Assembly (NCBI GenBank): GCA_003241475.1
Contig: QFQB01000006.1
Span: forward strand, 29,165-70,917
DNA from: Micavibrio aeruginosavorus
Lineage (GTDB): Bacteria > Pseudomonadota > Alphaproteobacteria > Micavibrionales > Micavibrionaceae
Length of the DNA stretch: 41,753 bases
Direction of reading: 5' to 3'
In this document: piece by piece, positions 14,582 through 23,200 of the stretch
Layout: each line of letters starts with the position of its first letter
Position numbering within the stretch: the first letter of the stretch is position 1
Made by a program: the position numbers and the translations under genes
The notes under the pieces: generated by a model
What the model saw: the letters and a program-made list of their open reading frames with translations, nothing else
Databases searched by the model: none
What the model was told of the DNA's origin: nothing

Positions 14582-16288
14582 TTATTTCACCTTCGGCTGA
14601 ATGTCGAACTGGTGGAAGGGCGGAGGCGAGCTCAGCGTCCATTCCAGAGTCATGCATTGCGGTTGCACGTTCCAATAGTTCGCACCAACGCGGCGGCCAA
14701 AAAACGCCGTGTACAGCGCGATGCACAAGAAAACTACTACCGAGAAACCTGTCAGATACGCGCCGAGCGTGGAGACATAGTTGAACAAGTGGAAGCCGTA
14801 GTCTTCATTCGCCAAGATCCATTTGATCTTTTCGATCGGGTTGTGGAAGACGCCTTGCATTTCAGCAGGTACTGGAGGAGCCGGGTAGTCCACATAACGG
14901 CGCGGCATACCTTGCAGACCCAAGAAATGTTGCGGGAAGAAGATCAGGTTCACACCGATAAAGGTAATGAAGAAGTGGATTTTGCCCGCCCATTCTGGAT
15001 ATTGGCGACCGGATATTTTGCCGATCCAGTAGTAGTAGCCTGCGAACAGCGCGAAGACGGCGCCGAGCGAGAGCACATAGTGGAAGTGGGCGACGACGTA
15101 GTAGGTGTCGTGCAACGATGTGTCCATCCCTGCGTTGGCCAGAACAACGCCTGTAACACCGCCAACGGTGAACAAGAACACGAAACCAATCGCCCAGAGC
15201 ATCGGGGTTTTGAATTCGATGGAGCCGCCCCACATGGTCGCGATCCACGAGAAGATCTTGATCCCTGTCGGAACGGCGATGATCAGCGTGGCCGCCGTAA
15301 AGTAGGCTTGGGTGTTGACGCTGATACCCGTGGTGTACATGTGGTGCGCCCACACGACAAAGCCGACAACGCCGATGGAGACCATCGCGTAAGCCATGCC
15401 GAGATAGCCGAAGATCGGCTTTTTCGAGAAGGTCGAGATGATGTGGGAGATGATGCCGAACGCCGGCAAAATCATGATGTACACTTCAGGGTGACCGAAG
15501 AACCAGAACAAGTGCTGGAACAGGATCGGATCGCCGCCGCCTTCAGGGTTGAAGAAGGCCGTGCCGAAGTTGCGGTCGGTCAGCAACATCGTGATCGCGC
15601 CGCCGAGAACCGGAACGGAAAGAACGAGCAGGAAGGCCGTCACGAGCATGGCCCAGACAAAAAGCGGCATCTTGTGCAACGTCATGCCCGGCGCGCGCAT
15701 GTTGAAAACGGTCGTGATGAAGTTCGCTGCGCCGAGGATGGAAGACGCGCCCGCTAGATGGAGCGCGAAAATCCCCATATCGACGGACAAACCGGGATGT
15801 CCGGCTTTGCTTGACAGCGGCGGGTAGACTGTCCAGCCGGTGCCTGCGCCTGGGCCTGGGCCGCCGTCAACGAAGACAGAACCTGCAAGAAGCAAGAAAG
15901 CCGGAACGATCAGCCAGAAAGAAATATTGTTCAAACGCGGGAAGGCCATGTCCGGCGCGCCGATCATCAAGGGGAGGAACCAGTTGCCGAATCCGCCGAT
16001 CAGGCCCGGCATGACGACGAAGAACACCATGATCAAGCCGTGCGCCGTGACCCACACGTTCCAGTTATGGCCGTTGCCCGCCAGTTGAATTCCGGGGTCG
16101 GCCAGTTCGGCCCGCATCATCATCGAAAACCACCCGCCGACGAGCGCGGCAACGATCGAAAAGATGATATAGAGCGTACCGATATCCTTGTGGTTCGTAG
16201 ACATGAACCATCGGGTAAAAAATCCCGGTTTGTGGTCATGCGCGTGATCGTCGTGGGAATGATCGGCGGTGGTGGCGTGGGCGCTCAT
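14582..16288 (-). CDS. ctaD: Cytochrome c oxidase subunit I (aa3 type, A1 family)
   Basis: 568 residues, with about 12 membrane helices. The N-terminus is histidine-rich (MSAHATTADHSHDDHAHDHK), followed by WFMSTNHKDIGTLY. The binuclear centre is marked by FFGHPEVYIMILPAFG, whose Glu identifies the A1 family with a D channel; VWAHHMYTTG provides the CuB histidines; PTGIKIFSW carries the K-channel lysine; and AHFHYVLSLG supplies the heme a and a3 ligands. It reduces O2 to water with proton pumping in the inner membrane. It lies 26 bases after ctaC and ends at a strong terminator, so ctaC-ctaD form a separate unit from ctaB-ctaG-cox3. Confidence 0.97.
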   Translation of the reverse strand: MSAHATTADHSHDDHAHDHKPGFFTRWFMSTNHKDIGTLYIIFSIVAALVGGWFSMMMRAELADPGIQLAGNGHNWNVWVTAHGLIMVFFVVMPGLIGGFGNWFLPLMIGAPDMAFPRLNNISFWLIVPAFLLLAGSVFVDGGPGPGAGTGWTVYPPLSSKAGHPGLSVDMGIFALHLAGASSILGAANFITTVFNMRAPGMTLHKMPLFVWAMLVTAFLLVLSVPVLGGAITMLLTDRNFGTAFFNPEGGGDPILFQHLFWFFGHPEVYIMILPAFGIISHIISTFSKKPIFGYLGMAYAMVSIGVVGFVVWAHHMYTTGISVNTQAYFTAATLIIAVPTGIKIFSWIATMWGGSIEFKTPMLWAIGFVFLFTVGGVTGVVLANAGMDTSLHDTYYVVAHFHYVLSLGAVFALFAGYYYWIGKISGRQYPEWAGKIHFFITFIGVNLIFFPQHFLGLQGMPRRYVDYPAPPVPAEMQGVFHNPIEKIKWILANEDYGFHLFNYVSTLGAYLTGFSVVVFLCIALYTAFFGRRVGANYWNVQPQCMTLEWTLSSPPPFHQFDIQPKVK

Positions 16289-16314
16289 ATTCGTAATGCT
16301 CCTGCTAGATATGC

Positions 16315-17253
16315 TTATTCGGCTTTGGCCACGGAGTGACCTTTTTGTTGGTTTCTGTATTTATCGAACCCGAGTTTCTGGACACAGGCACGGGATGGGA
16401 AGTCTGCCGATTTTTCATCGCCCAGAACACATTTTACCCAGTTGTCATATTCTTCGGTTGTGACAGCGTAGATCGAGATCGGCATCGCCGAATGGTCAAT
16501 CCCGCAAATCTCCGAACACTGGCCATAATAAATTCCGGGCGCAGAAGCGCGGAACCATGCTTCATTTGTACGTCCGGGAACGGCATCCTTTTTGACGCCA
16601 AAGGCGGGAATGGTCCATGAGTGGATGACATCTGTCGCCGTTGTCAGAATTTGGATGTTTTTCTCAACAGGTATGACGACAGGGTTGTACGTCTCAAGCA
16701 GGCGGCGGCCTTTACCATCAGGGATGTACTTGTCGATTTCCGCGATATCGGCTTCTGGCGCTGTAGGCGTACCGTCCGCATTCTTTTCCGCGCGGATAAT
16801 GTCCGCATTGAATTCAAGCCCTTCATGTTCAGGGTACGTGTACGTCCATCCCCACTGGTAGCCGGAAATTTTCAGCGTCATATCCGGCGCTGGCGTGCGG
16901 TCGAGATAAAAAAGCAATTTGTAGGAAGGTACGGCGATCAGGATCAGGATAATGATCGGCGCGGCGGTCCACAAAACTTCCAAAAGAACGTTGTGCGTGG
17001 TTTTGCTTGGGACAGGGTTTACTTTGGCATTGTAGCGCAGAACGACCCAGACCAACAGCAAGAAGACGAAAATTACGATTCCGGTAATAATGACCAGCAA
17101 GATGTTGTCATGGAAATGGTGCAAACGCACCATGCTTTGCGAAGCGGCTTCTTGCAGACCGATCAAGCCCGGCTTCGGCTCAAAAGCAAGTGCGGGAAAG
17201 GCTGTTGCCAAAAAGGTGATCGCAGCCAGAACGTAGGTCATGAATCGGGTCAT
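16315..17253 (-). CDS. ctaC: Cytochrome c oxidase subunit II (CuA)
   Basis: 312 residues. A Sec signal peptide (about 1-23, ending FPALAFE) is followed by two membrane helices (about 48-75 and 90-115) and a periplasmic cupredoxin domain. The CuA site is visible as YYGQCSEICGIDHSAMPI (two Cys, Glu, His, Met) with the earlier His in VIHSWTIPAFG. No cytochrome c domain is fused. It accepts electrons from cytochrome c and passes them to subunit I. It is the first gene of the ctaC-ctaD unit and is divergent from the MAPEG gene across 165 bases. Confidence 0.96.
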   Translation of the reverse strand: MTRFMTYVLAAITFLATAFPALAFEPKPGLIGLQEAASQSMVRLHHFHDNILLVIITGIVIFVFLLLVWVVLRYNAKVNPVPSKTTHNVLLEVLWTAAPIIILILIAVPSYKLLFYLDRTPAPDMTLKISGYQWGWTYTYPEHEGLEFNADIIRAEKNADGTPTAPEADIAEIDKYIPDGKGRRLLETYNPVVIPVEKNIQILTTATDVIHSWTIPAFGVKKDAVPGRTNEAWFRASAPGIYYGQCSEICGIDHSAMPISIYAVTTEEYDNWVKCVLGDEKSADFPSRACVQKLGFDKYRNQQKGHSVAKAE

Positions 17254-17418
17254 TGTTTGTTTTGCTAATCGCTAAGGGTTATAGAATGCGGTACCAACGG
17301 ACTCTTGTTATAGTCCTCGATATTGCCATGTTCTTACGCCGAAAAACAGGGCAAGAAAAGCGAAAAATAGAACAAAAGCCGTGCTTTGAACAGCTTCGGC
17401 GCATGAAAGGATACGACC

Positions 17419-17817
17419 GTGATCACCATTTTTTACGCTGGGCTTCTAGCCATTTTGTACGTGGGTCTGACATTGTTCGTCGCCGAAGGCCGGTTTAAAC
17501 ATCGCGTGGGTCTTGGCGATGGCGGCATTCCGGCTTTAACACAGCGGATACGGGTGCATGCCAATTTCGCGGAATATGTGCCGTTTGCGCTACTTTTGAT
17601 CTATATGGTCGATAATTCGGATTATTCGCCCATTCTTGTCCATACGCTCGGCATTTTGCTTGTGACTGGCCGCGTCCTTCACATCTGGGGGATTTTATCA
17701 ACGCCTAACACCAGTTTTGGGCGAATGGTTGGAACATGCGTTACCATGTTCGTGTTTATGATCTGCGCGGTTTTGCTGATCTGGAAATTCCTGATCTTGC
17801 GGATGACGGGGCTTTAA
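17419..17817 (+). CDS. MAPEG family membrane protein
   Basis: 132 residues with four membrane helices. The sequence RFKHRVGLGDGG and RIRVHANFAEYVPFALLL (about residues 25-63) is the MAPEG signature, with the conserved R-x-H-x-N-x3-E-x-x-P; a later GRVLHIWG also fits. The superfamily includes microsomal glutathione transferases and many bacterial proteins of unknown substrate. Translation starts at GTG 17419, preceded by AAAGGA with 7 bases spacing. It ends tail-to-tail with rsmE, overlapping by 4 bases. Confidence 0.88.
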   Translation: MITIFYAGLLAILYVGLTLFVAEGRFKHRVGLGDGGIPALTQRIRVHANFAEYVPFALLLIYMVDNSDYSPILVHTLGILLVTGRVLHIWGILSTPNTSFGRMVGTCVTMFVFMICAVLLIWKFLILRMTGL

Positions 17818-18521
17818 GCGTTTAAGACTGCCAGCGCCGTTAGCGCCGCCGTCTCTGCTCTCAGAATACGATCGCCCAATGACACGGGCTTCACGAATTG
17901 AAGGGCGGCGATCTTTTCCTTTTCGTCTTGCGTGAAGCCGCCTGCAGGGCCGATCAGAACAGCAACGTCGCCGTGTACAGGTTTTAATGGCTGAGCTTCG
18001 AACCGCTCCAGCGCTGCCAGAAACGGCACGTCTTTTTTCCATGTCGCCAGCGTCTTAAAAAGGTCTTCAACGGGAAGAAGTTGTGCAATATCCATCCGTT
18101 CGCACTGCTCGGTGGCTTCGATGATCTGCGCATGAATGCGTTCTTCATTGATTTTTCTAACATCGCAGTTTTGCGTCAGGATTGGATGAAGATGTGTGGC
18201 ACCTAGCTCCACGGCTTTTTCAACTAAGAAATCCATGCGTTCTTTTTTGAGTGGCGTGAACACAAGATGCAATGATCTAGCGGGGTTTTGTTGCGCTCTT
18301 GTTTTCTTTTCGATAGTGAGCTGTAGCGTTTTTTTACCGGCATTTTCGATCCGTACGGCAAATTCTCCATCCCGTCCGTTGAACAGGCGTATTGAATCGC
18401 CTTCTTGCGCACGCATGACATTCTTCAGGTAATGATGCGCAGGGCCGTCAATCGACACGCCCATGCTTTCGGACAAAGTCTGGTCCAAATACAGGCGCGG
18501 GGATTTTGCAAGGTCGCTCAT
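17814..18521 (-). CDS. rsmE: 16S rRNA (uracil1498-N3)-methyltransferase RsmE
   Basis: 235 residues of the SPOUT methyltransferase class. The N-terminal PUA-like part contains HHYLKNVMRAQEGD and LFNGRDGEF; the C-terminal knot has VLIGPAGGFTQDEKE and SLGDRILRAETAALTAL, which bind S-adenosylmethionine. PLKKERMDFLVEKAVELGA is another family stretch. It methylates U1498 of 16S rRNA in the assembled 30S subunit. The ATG lies just ahead of the divergent ubiA gene. Confidence 0.95.
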   Translation of the reverse strand: MSDLAKSPRLYLDQTLSESMGVSIDGPAHHYLKNVMRAQEGDSIRLFNGRDGEFAVRIENAGKKTLQLTIEKKTRAQQNPARSLHLVFTPLKKERMDFLVEKAVELGATHLHPILTQNCDVRKINEERIHAQIIEATEQCERMDIAQLLPVEDLFKTLATWKKDVPFLAALERFEAQPLKPVHGDVAVLIGPAGGFTQDEKEKIAALQFVKPVSLGDRILRAETAALTALAVLNA

Positions 18522-18601
18522 GGGGTTGTTTTACCGCGAGGCGGTGGGCAAATGCAATGAAAAGGCTTGGAGTTTCAAGATCTTTGCCAAATAATAGGGG
18601 C

Positions 18602-19501
18602 ATGGGATTTACGGATATACGTTTTGATCTTGTTTCCAGACTGCCATATTCCTGGCAACCGTATGCGCTTTTGATGCGCCTTGACCGTCCGATCGGCTGG
18701 TGGCTTTTGCTCCTGCCCGGCTGGTGGGCAATCATGCTGGCGGGCGACGGCTTCAACGGGCTTGGCTGGTATGAATGGTATTTGATGATCCTGTTCTTCC
18801 TTGGCGCGATTGTTATGCGCGGGGCGGGATGCATCGTCAATGATCTGTGGGACCGCGATCTGGATGCACAGGTCGAGCGCACGCGGGCGCGCCCGCTGGC
18901 TTCGGGAGCGGTGAAGCCGTGGCAGGCCATCACGTTTCTCTTTTTCCTTTTGTTTTTCGGGCTTTTATTGCTGGTGCAGATGCCTGCAGTGACAATCTGG
19001 CTTGGCATCTTCTCGCTGGTTTTGATCGGCGTGTATCCGTATATGAAACGCATCACGTGGTGGCCGCAGGCCTTTTTGGGCATCACCTTCAACTTCGGGG
19101 CGCTCATGGGCTGGGCGGCTACTACGGGGCGGGTAGAGATTGAAACTCTCCTGCTTTATGTCGGTGCGTTTTTCTGGACGCTCGGCTACGATACGATTTA
19201 CGCGCATCAGGATAAGGCGGACGATCAACTCGTCGGCATCAAATCCACCGCGCTTTTGTTCGGCGAGCGCAGCAAAAAATGGGTTGGCGGGTTTTATGCG
19301 GTGGCCTGGGTCAGCATTGGTCTTGCGGCCTATCTGGCCGATGCGAGCATTCTATCTCTGGGCTTTTTGATTCTTCCGGGCGTGCATCTTTTGTTGCAGG
19401 TGCTGTTGTGGAATCCCGATGATCCGGCAAGTTCGCTACGTTGGTTCAAATCCAATCGCGATTGCGGACTGCTGTTTTTCCTCTGCTTTCTTTGCGCCTG
19501 A
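18602..19501 (+). CDS. ubiA: 4-hydroxybenzoate polyprenyltransferase
   Basis: 299 residues from ATG 18602, the usual family length; ATG 18557 would add 15 residues, and neither has a well-placed ribosome binding site. Eight or nine membrane helices. The prenyl-diphosphate motifs are NDLWDRDLDAQVERTRARPLASG (about 80-102) and DTIYAHQDKADDQLVGIKS (about 197-215), the second characteristic of UbiA rather than CtaB. LMRLDRPIGWWLLLLPGWW near the start also fits. It joins 4-hydroxybenzoate to the isoprenoid tail in ubiquinone synthesis at the inner membrane, supplying the quinone of the aerobic chain. Confidence 0.95.
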   Translation: MGFTDIRFDLVSRLPYSWQPYALLMRLDRPIGWWLLLLPGWWAIMLAGDGFNGLGWYEWYLMILFFLGAIVMRGAGCIVNDLWDRDLDAQVERTRARPLASGAVKPWQAITFLFFLLFFGLLLLVQMPAVTIWLGIFSLVLIGVYPYMKRITWWPQAFLGITFNFGALMGWAATTGRVEIETLLLYVGAFFWTLGYDTIYAHQDKADDQLVGIKSTALLFGERSKKWVGGFYAVAWVSIGLAAYLADASILSLGFLILPGVHLLLQVLLWNPDDPASSLRWFKSNRDCGLLFFLCFLCA

Positions 19502-19521
19502 TTATAAAAATTCTTGAAATA

Positions 19522-19560
19522 CAAAACAACTATGCATTTAATGCATGCATAGTTGTTTTG
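19522..19560. repeat. Perfect 16-bp inverted repeat, terminator or operator
   Basis: Bases 19522-19537 and 19545-19560 are perfect inverted copies around a 7-base loop. The stem starts with CAAAAC and closes with GTTTTG, and contains ATGCAT. It lies 20 bases after the ubiA stop and 4 bases before the TAGGAG ribosome binding site of the next gene. A-rich 5' and T-rich 3' arms would allow termination after ubiA, but the length and palindromic core also fit an operator or a translation-controlling hairpin. Confidence 0.6.
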
Positions 19561-19574
19561 TAATAGGAGTTTTT

Positions 19575-20273
19575 ATGCTTTTCATAGGAAACAGACAGGA
19601 AGAAATTCTATCCCGCGCCAGAAACCGCTCTGTCACAGCCGTCTTTCATCTATCCGCACCCGGCGTAGACGAAGGGGCGTCTCCTGAACAATTCGGCCTA
19701 CTTTATCAGGATGGAAAGCCGCTACGGTCATTGCAGTTTCAGGAAATCTTTTCCCAGACTGCGCATATGTACAAGATAGACGATACCTGCGAGCCATTGG
19801 TTGATCGCGATCCGAAAGTTCTTGCACAAATTCTCGATGCCGTAGCCCGCCGCACGCAGGCGCTCGCCACAGGCGAGTTAAGCCAGTTTCACGGCGATCG
19901 CAAACGCCTTGCGTTCAATTGCGATGATTTGGTCGCCAAAGCAACAGGTATACCCGCCCGCCTTAAACTTGATTTCAAAAAATCGAGCGAAGTTTTCGAA
20001 GGCGATCTTGCACGACTGCCGTTCCCTAAACTCAAACGCACGCTGGAATCTGTTTATGATAAGGTTCGTACTATCGGTGGAACCTTGCATAGCGCCGATA
20101 TCGCTCATACGGCCAGCATGAGCGCCCATGACTATTATGAGATAAGCCTGCAACGGCAATTTACAGGATACAAACATACTTATGGTGACCAAATGCTGGC
20201 CCGCGCGACATCTCTATTGCAAAGGATGGGTGTGCCCTATGTGGAGCCGCGCAAGCCTTCAGGCCTACATTAA
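19575..20273 (+). CDS. Hypothetical protein, 232 aa
   Basis: ATG 19575 is preceded by TAGGAG with good spacing; an upstream in-frame ATG at 19545 lies inside the inverted repeat and is unlikely. No signal peptide or membrane segment. Mixed alpha/beta composition with a basic C-terminal half. Segments such as LLYQDGKPLRSLQFQEIFSQ and ALATGELSQFHGDRKRLAFN suggest a folded cytoplasmic protein, but I do not recognise a family. It ends tail-to-tail with the glutamate dehydrogenase gene, overlapping by 4 bases. Codon use is like its neighbours. Confidence 0.7.
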   Translation: MLFIGNRQEEILSRARNRSVTAVFHLSAPGVDEGASPEQFGLLYQDGKPLRSLQFQEIFSQTAHMYKIDDTCEPLVDRDPKVLAQILDAVARRTQALATGELSQFHGDRKRLAFNCDDLVAKATGIPARLKLDFKKSSEVFEGDLARLPFPKLKRTLESVYDKVRTIGGTLHSADIAHTASMSAHDYYEISLQRQFTGYKHTYGDQMLARATSLLQRMGVPYVEPRKPSGLH

Positions 20274-23200
20274 GCGTTGTAGAGGTTGCGCAGTTTTTGT
20301 TCGGCGATGATCAACATCGATAGATCGACGGTCGTGGCTTTACGCATCTCTGCAAACAAAGGTTCTATTACCTGTGCCTGCGCGCCATGTGTTTTGATCC
20401 AGCAAGCGACGATCGACTCATCATCCGTTGTTACTTTGGACGATTTTGCTTTGGGCTTTAAAGATGCCCCCATATCGCGAAGAATTTTAACCGTCATACC
20501 CGCTTGTGCGCTGTAAAGACTGTCAACGACACCGTCCAATGCCTCGATCGTCCAGTGATCATTGGCAGGAATGTAGCCAGCCTGCGTGCGCATCCAATCA
20601 AGATGGAAGTGTTCACCCAGCTCGAAGTAGATTTTGGCGATAGTGGAAAGATCGGCTTTTTGTGCATCCGCGATGCGGATGATGTCGCAGGCCGATCCCA
20701 GAAGCGGCATCAGGGCGATATCATGCGAAATTTTCTGCGGGAACCCATTTGCGATGTTGGCCTCAGTATTTTGCTCAATGGTCCAAGCCAAACCTTTGGT
20801 GGCGACTGTATCGAAGTTATCGCGCAATACCGCAATACCTTTTTCGAAGGCTACGATGTCGCGGTTGATATCAAGTTTGTCTGCACCACGGGACAGCAAC
20901 CAGGCAATGGCGCGTTCGACCATATAGCTGATCTCGCGGAAGGCTTTGAGCTGGACGATCGCAGGCACCTTGTTGTCGAGCGACTCGATATCGTGCCAGA
21001 GTTCGCGCAGGCCAAAGGCCTCGCGGACGATGATGAAGGCTTTGGCGACATCGGCAGGAGAGGCATCGCTTTTGGCCATGCGTTCGCGCACAAAAGTCGG
21101 TCCCATGCGGTTGATAAGGCTACCGGCGAGCGTGGTGCAGATAATCTCGCGTTTGAGTTTATGGCTACGGATTTCTTTAGAATAGGTTTCGCGCAGTTTT
21201 TTCGGGAAATAACGATGCAGGCGGCCTTCCATCGCTTCGCTGTTGGGAATATCGGAATCAAGCAAGGCCCATGTGTAGGCAATTTTTGCATGTGCTTGAA
21301 GCGTGGCGAGTTCAGGACGCGTCAATCCATGACCGAGGCGGATACGGTTTTGTATTTCTTCGTCGTCTGGAAGGGATTCCAAGGCGCGGTTCAATCCGGT
21401 TTTACGCTCAAGTTCGGATATCAGGAATGCCTGTTCGGGCAACATATCCGCTGCTTGCAGCTCCATCAAGCTGATGGCCTGCGCTTGCTGGTAATTGTTG
21501 CGAAGGACAAGATTGGCAACTTCATTAGTCATGCTTGCCAAGAGTTTATCCCGTTTTTTAACATCCATACTGTGTGTTTTGTTGCGCATAACGGCGTTCA
21601 TCAAAATTTTGATGTTTACCTCATGGTCAGAAGAATCCACGCCGCCCGAATTGTCGATAAAGTCGGCGTTCAGCTTGCCGCCTTTCATGGCGTATTCGAT
21701 GCGTCCGCGTTGTGTGATGGCAAGGTTTGCGCCCTCGCCCATAACTTTCGCGCGTACTTCGGATGCATTGATGCGCAAGGCATCGTTGGATTTGTCGCCG
21801 ACATCGCCGTGGGTTTCTTTGGTTGCCTTGATATAAGTGCCGATTCCGCCGACCCACAAAAGATCAACGCGGGCTCGCAGCATCGCCTGAATCAATTCAT
21901 TGGGCGTAACGCGTTCGCGCTGGATATCGAAGCGCTTTTGAATTTCGGGAGAAAGTTGCAGGCTTTTTTCCGATCGGTTGAAGATCTTCCCGCCCTTGGA
22001 TAGCAACTTGGTGTTGTATTCGTCCCAGCCTTTGACGCCTTCGAACAGACGCTGGCGCTCCTTGAACGAGGATTTCGTATCCGGATTGGGATCGCAGAAA
22101 ATATGGAGATGGTTGAATGCGCCGATCAGGCGGATGTGCTCAGACAGTAGCATGCCGTTGCCGAACACGTCGCCGCCCATGTCGCCTACGCCGACCACGT
22201 CGAAATCCTGCGTTTGCGTATCGTGATTCAATTCGCGGAAATGGCGCTTGACGGATTCCCACGCGCCGCGCGCGGTAATGCCCATGACTTTGTGGTCGTA
22301 TCCTGCCGAGCCGCCCGAAGCGAAGGCATCGCCCAGCCAGTGGCCATATTCAATCGAAAGCGCATTGGCGATATCGGAGAAGGTGGCCGTCCCCTTGTCG
22401 GCGGCGACCACCAGATAGGGATCGTCTGAATCGCGGCGGACGACATCCTTGGGCGGCACAATTTTTTCGCCCGCAAGATTGTCCGTGATGTCCAAAAGGC
22501 CGCGGATAAGTATTTTATAGCACTCAATCCCTTCGGCCTGCATGGCGGCGCGCCCGCCTTCTTTGGGCGGATTCTTGACGACGAAGCCGCCTTTCGCGCC
22601 CATGGGTACGATCACGGAATTTTTTACTTGTTGCGCTTTCATCAAGCCGAGTACTTCCGTGCGGAAGTCTTCGTTGCGGTCCGACCAGCGAATGCCGCCG
22701 CGGCTGATTTTATCCATGCGCAGATGAATGGCTTCGGTGCGCGGCGAATAAACCCAGATTTCGCGGAACGGGCGGGGTTCCGGAAGATCATCGACCTTTT
22801 TCGAATCCAGCTTGATGGATATATACGGTTTCGGTTGGCCGTTTTTATCTTTTTGGAAGAAGTTCGTGCGCAGCGTGGCGTTTACGACAGCCGTGATGGA
22901 GCGCAGGATTCTATCCTGATCCAGCGAAACGACGCTTTCGAGCGCGTGGTCTATTTCGACGGCGCAACCGGCGGCATAAACTTCGTTCTGTCCCTTCAGG
23001 TTGGGATCGAACAAGCTCAGGAAAAGTTTGACGATGGAAAGGGTGATCTTCGGATTATCGGCCAGCGCGGTTTCAATGTATTCGCGGCTGTAGTGCAGGC
23101 CGATCTGACGCAGATAGCGCAAATAAGTGCGCAGAATCGTGATTTCGCGCCAGTTCATTTTCGCGCCGATAACGAGCTTGTTCAGCCCGTCGCTTTCCAT

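Noticed and set aside
14507..15757. 416-codon plus-strand frame
   Set aside because: Antisense to ctaD; Arg/His/Asp-rich translation without domain pattern, a codon-bias artefact.
19532..19552. Six-codon ORF (MHLMHA) inside the inverted repeat
   Set aside because: Explained by the ATGCAT palindrome; no ribosome binding site.
20504..22003. 499-codon plus-strand frame
   Set aside because: Antisense to the NAD-glutamate dehydrogenase gene; no recognisable motifs.
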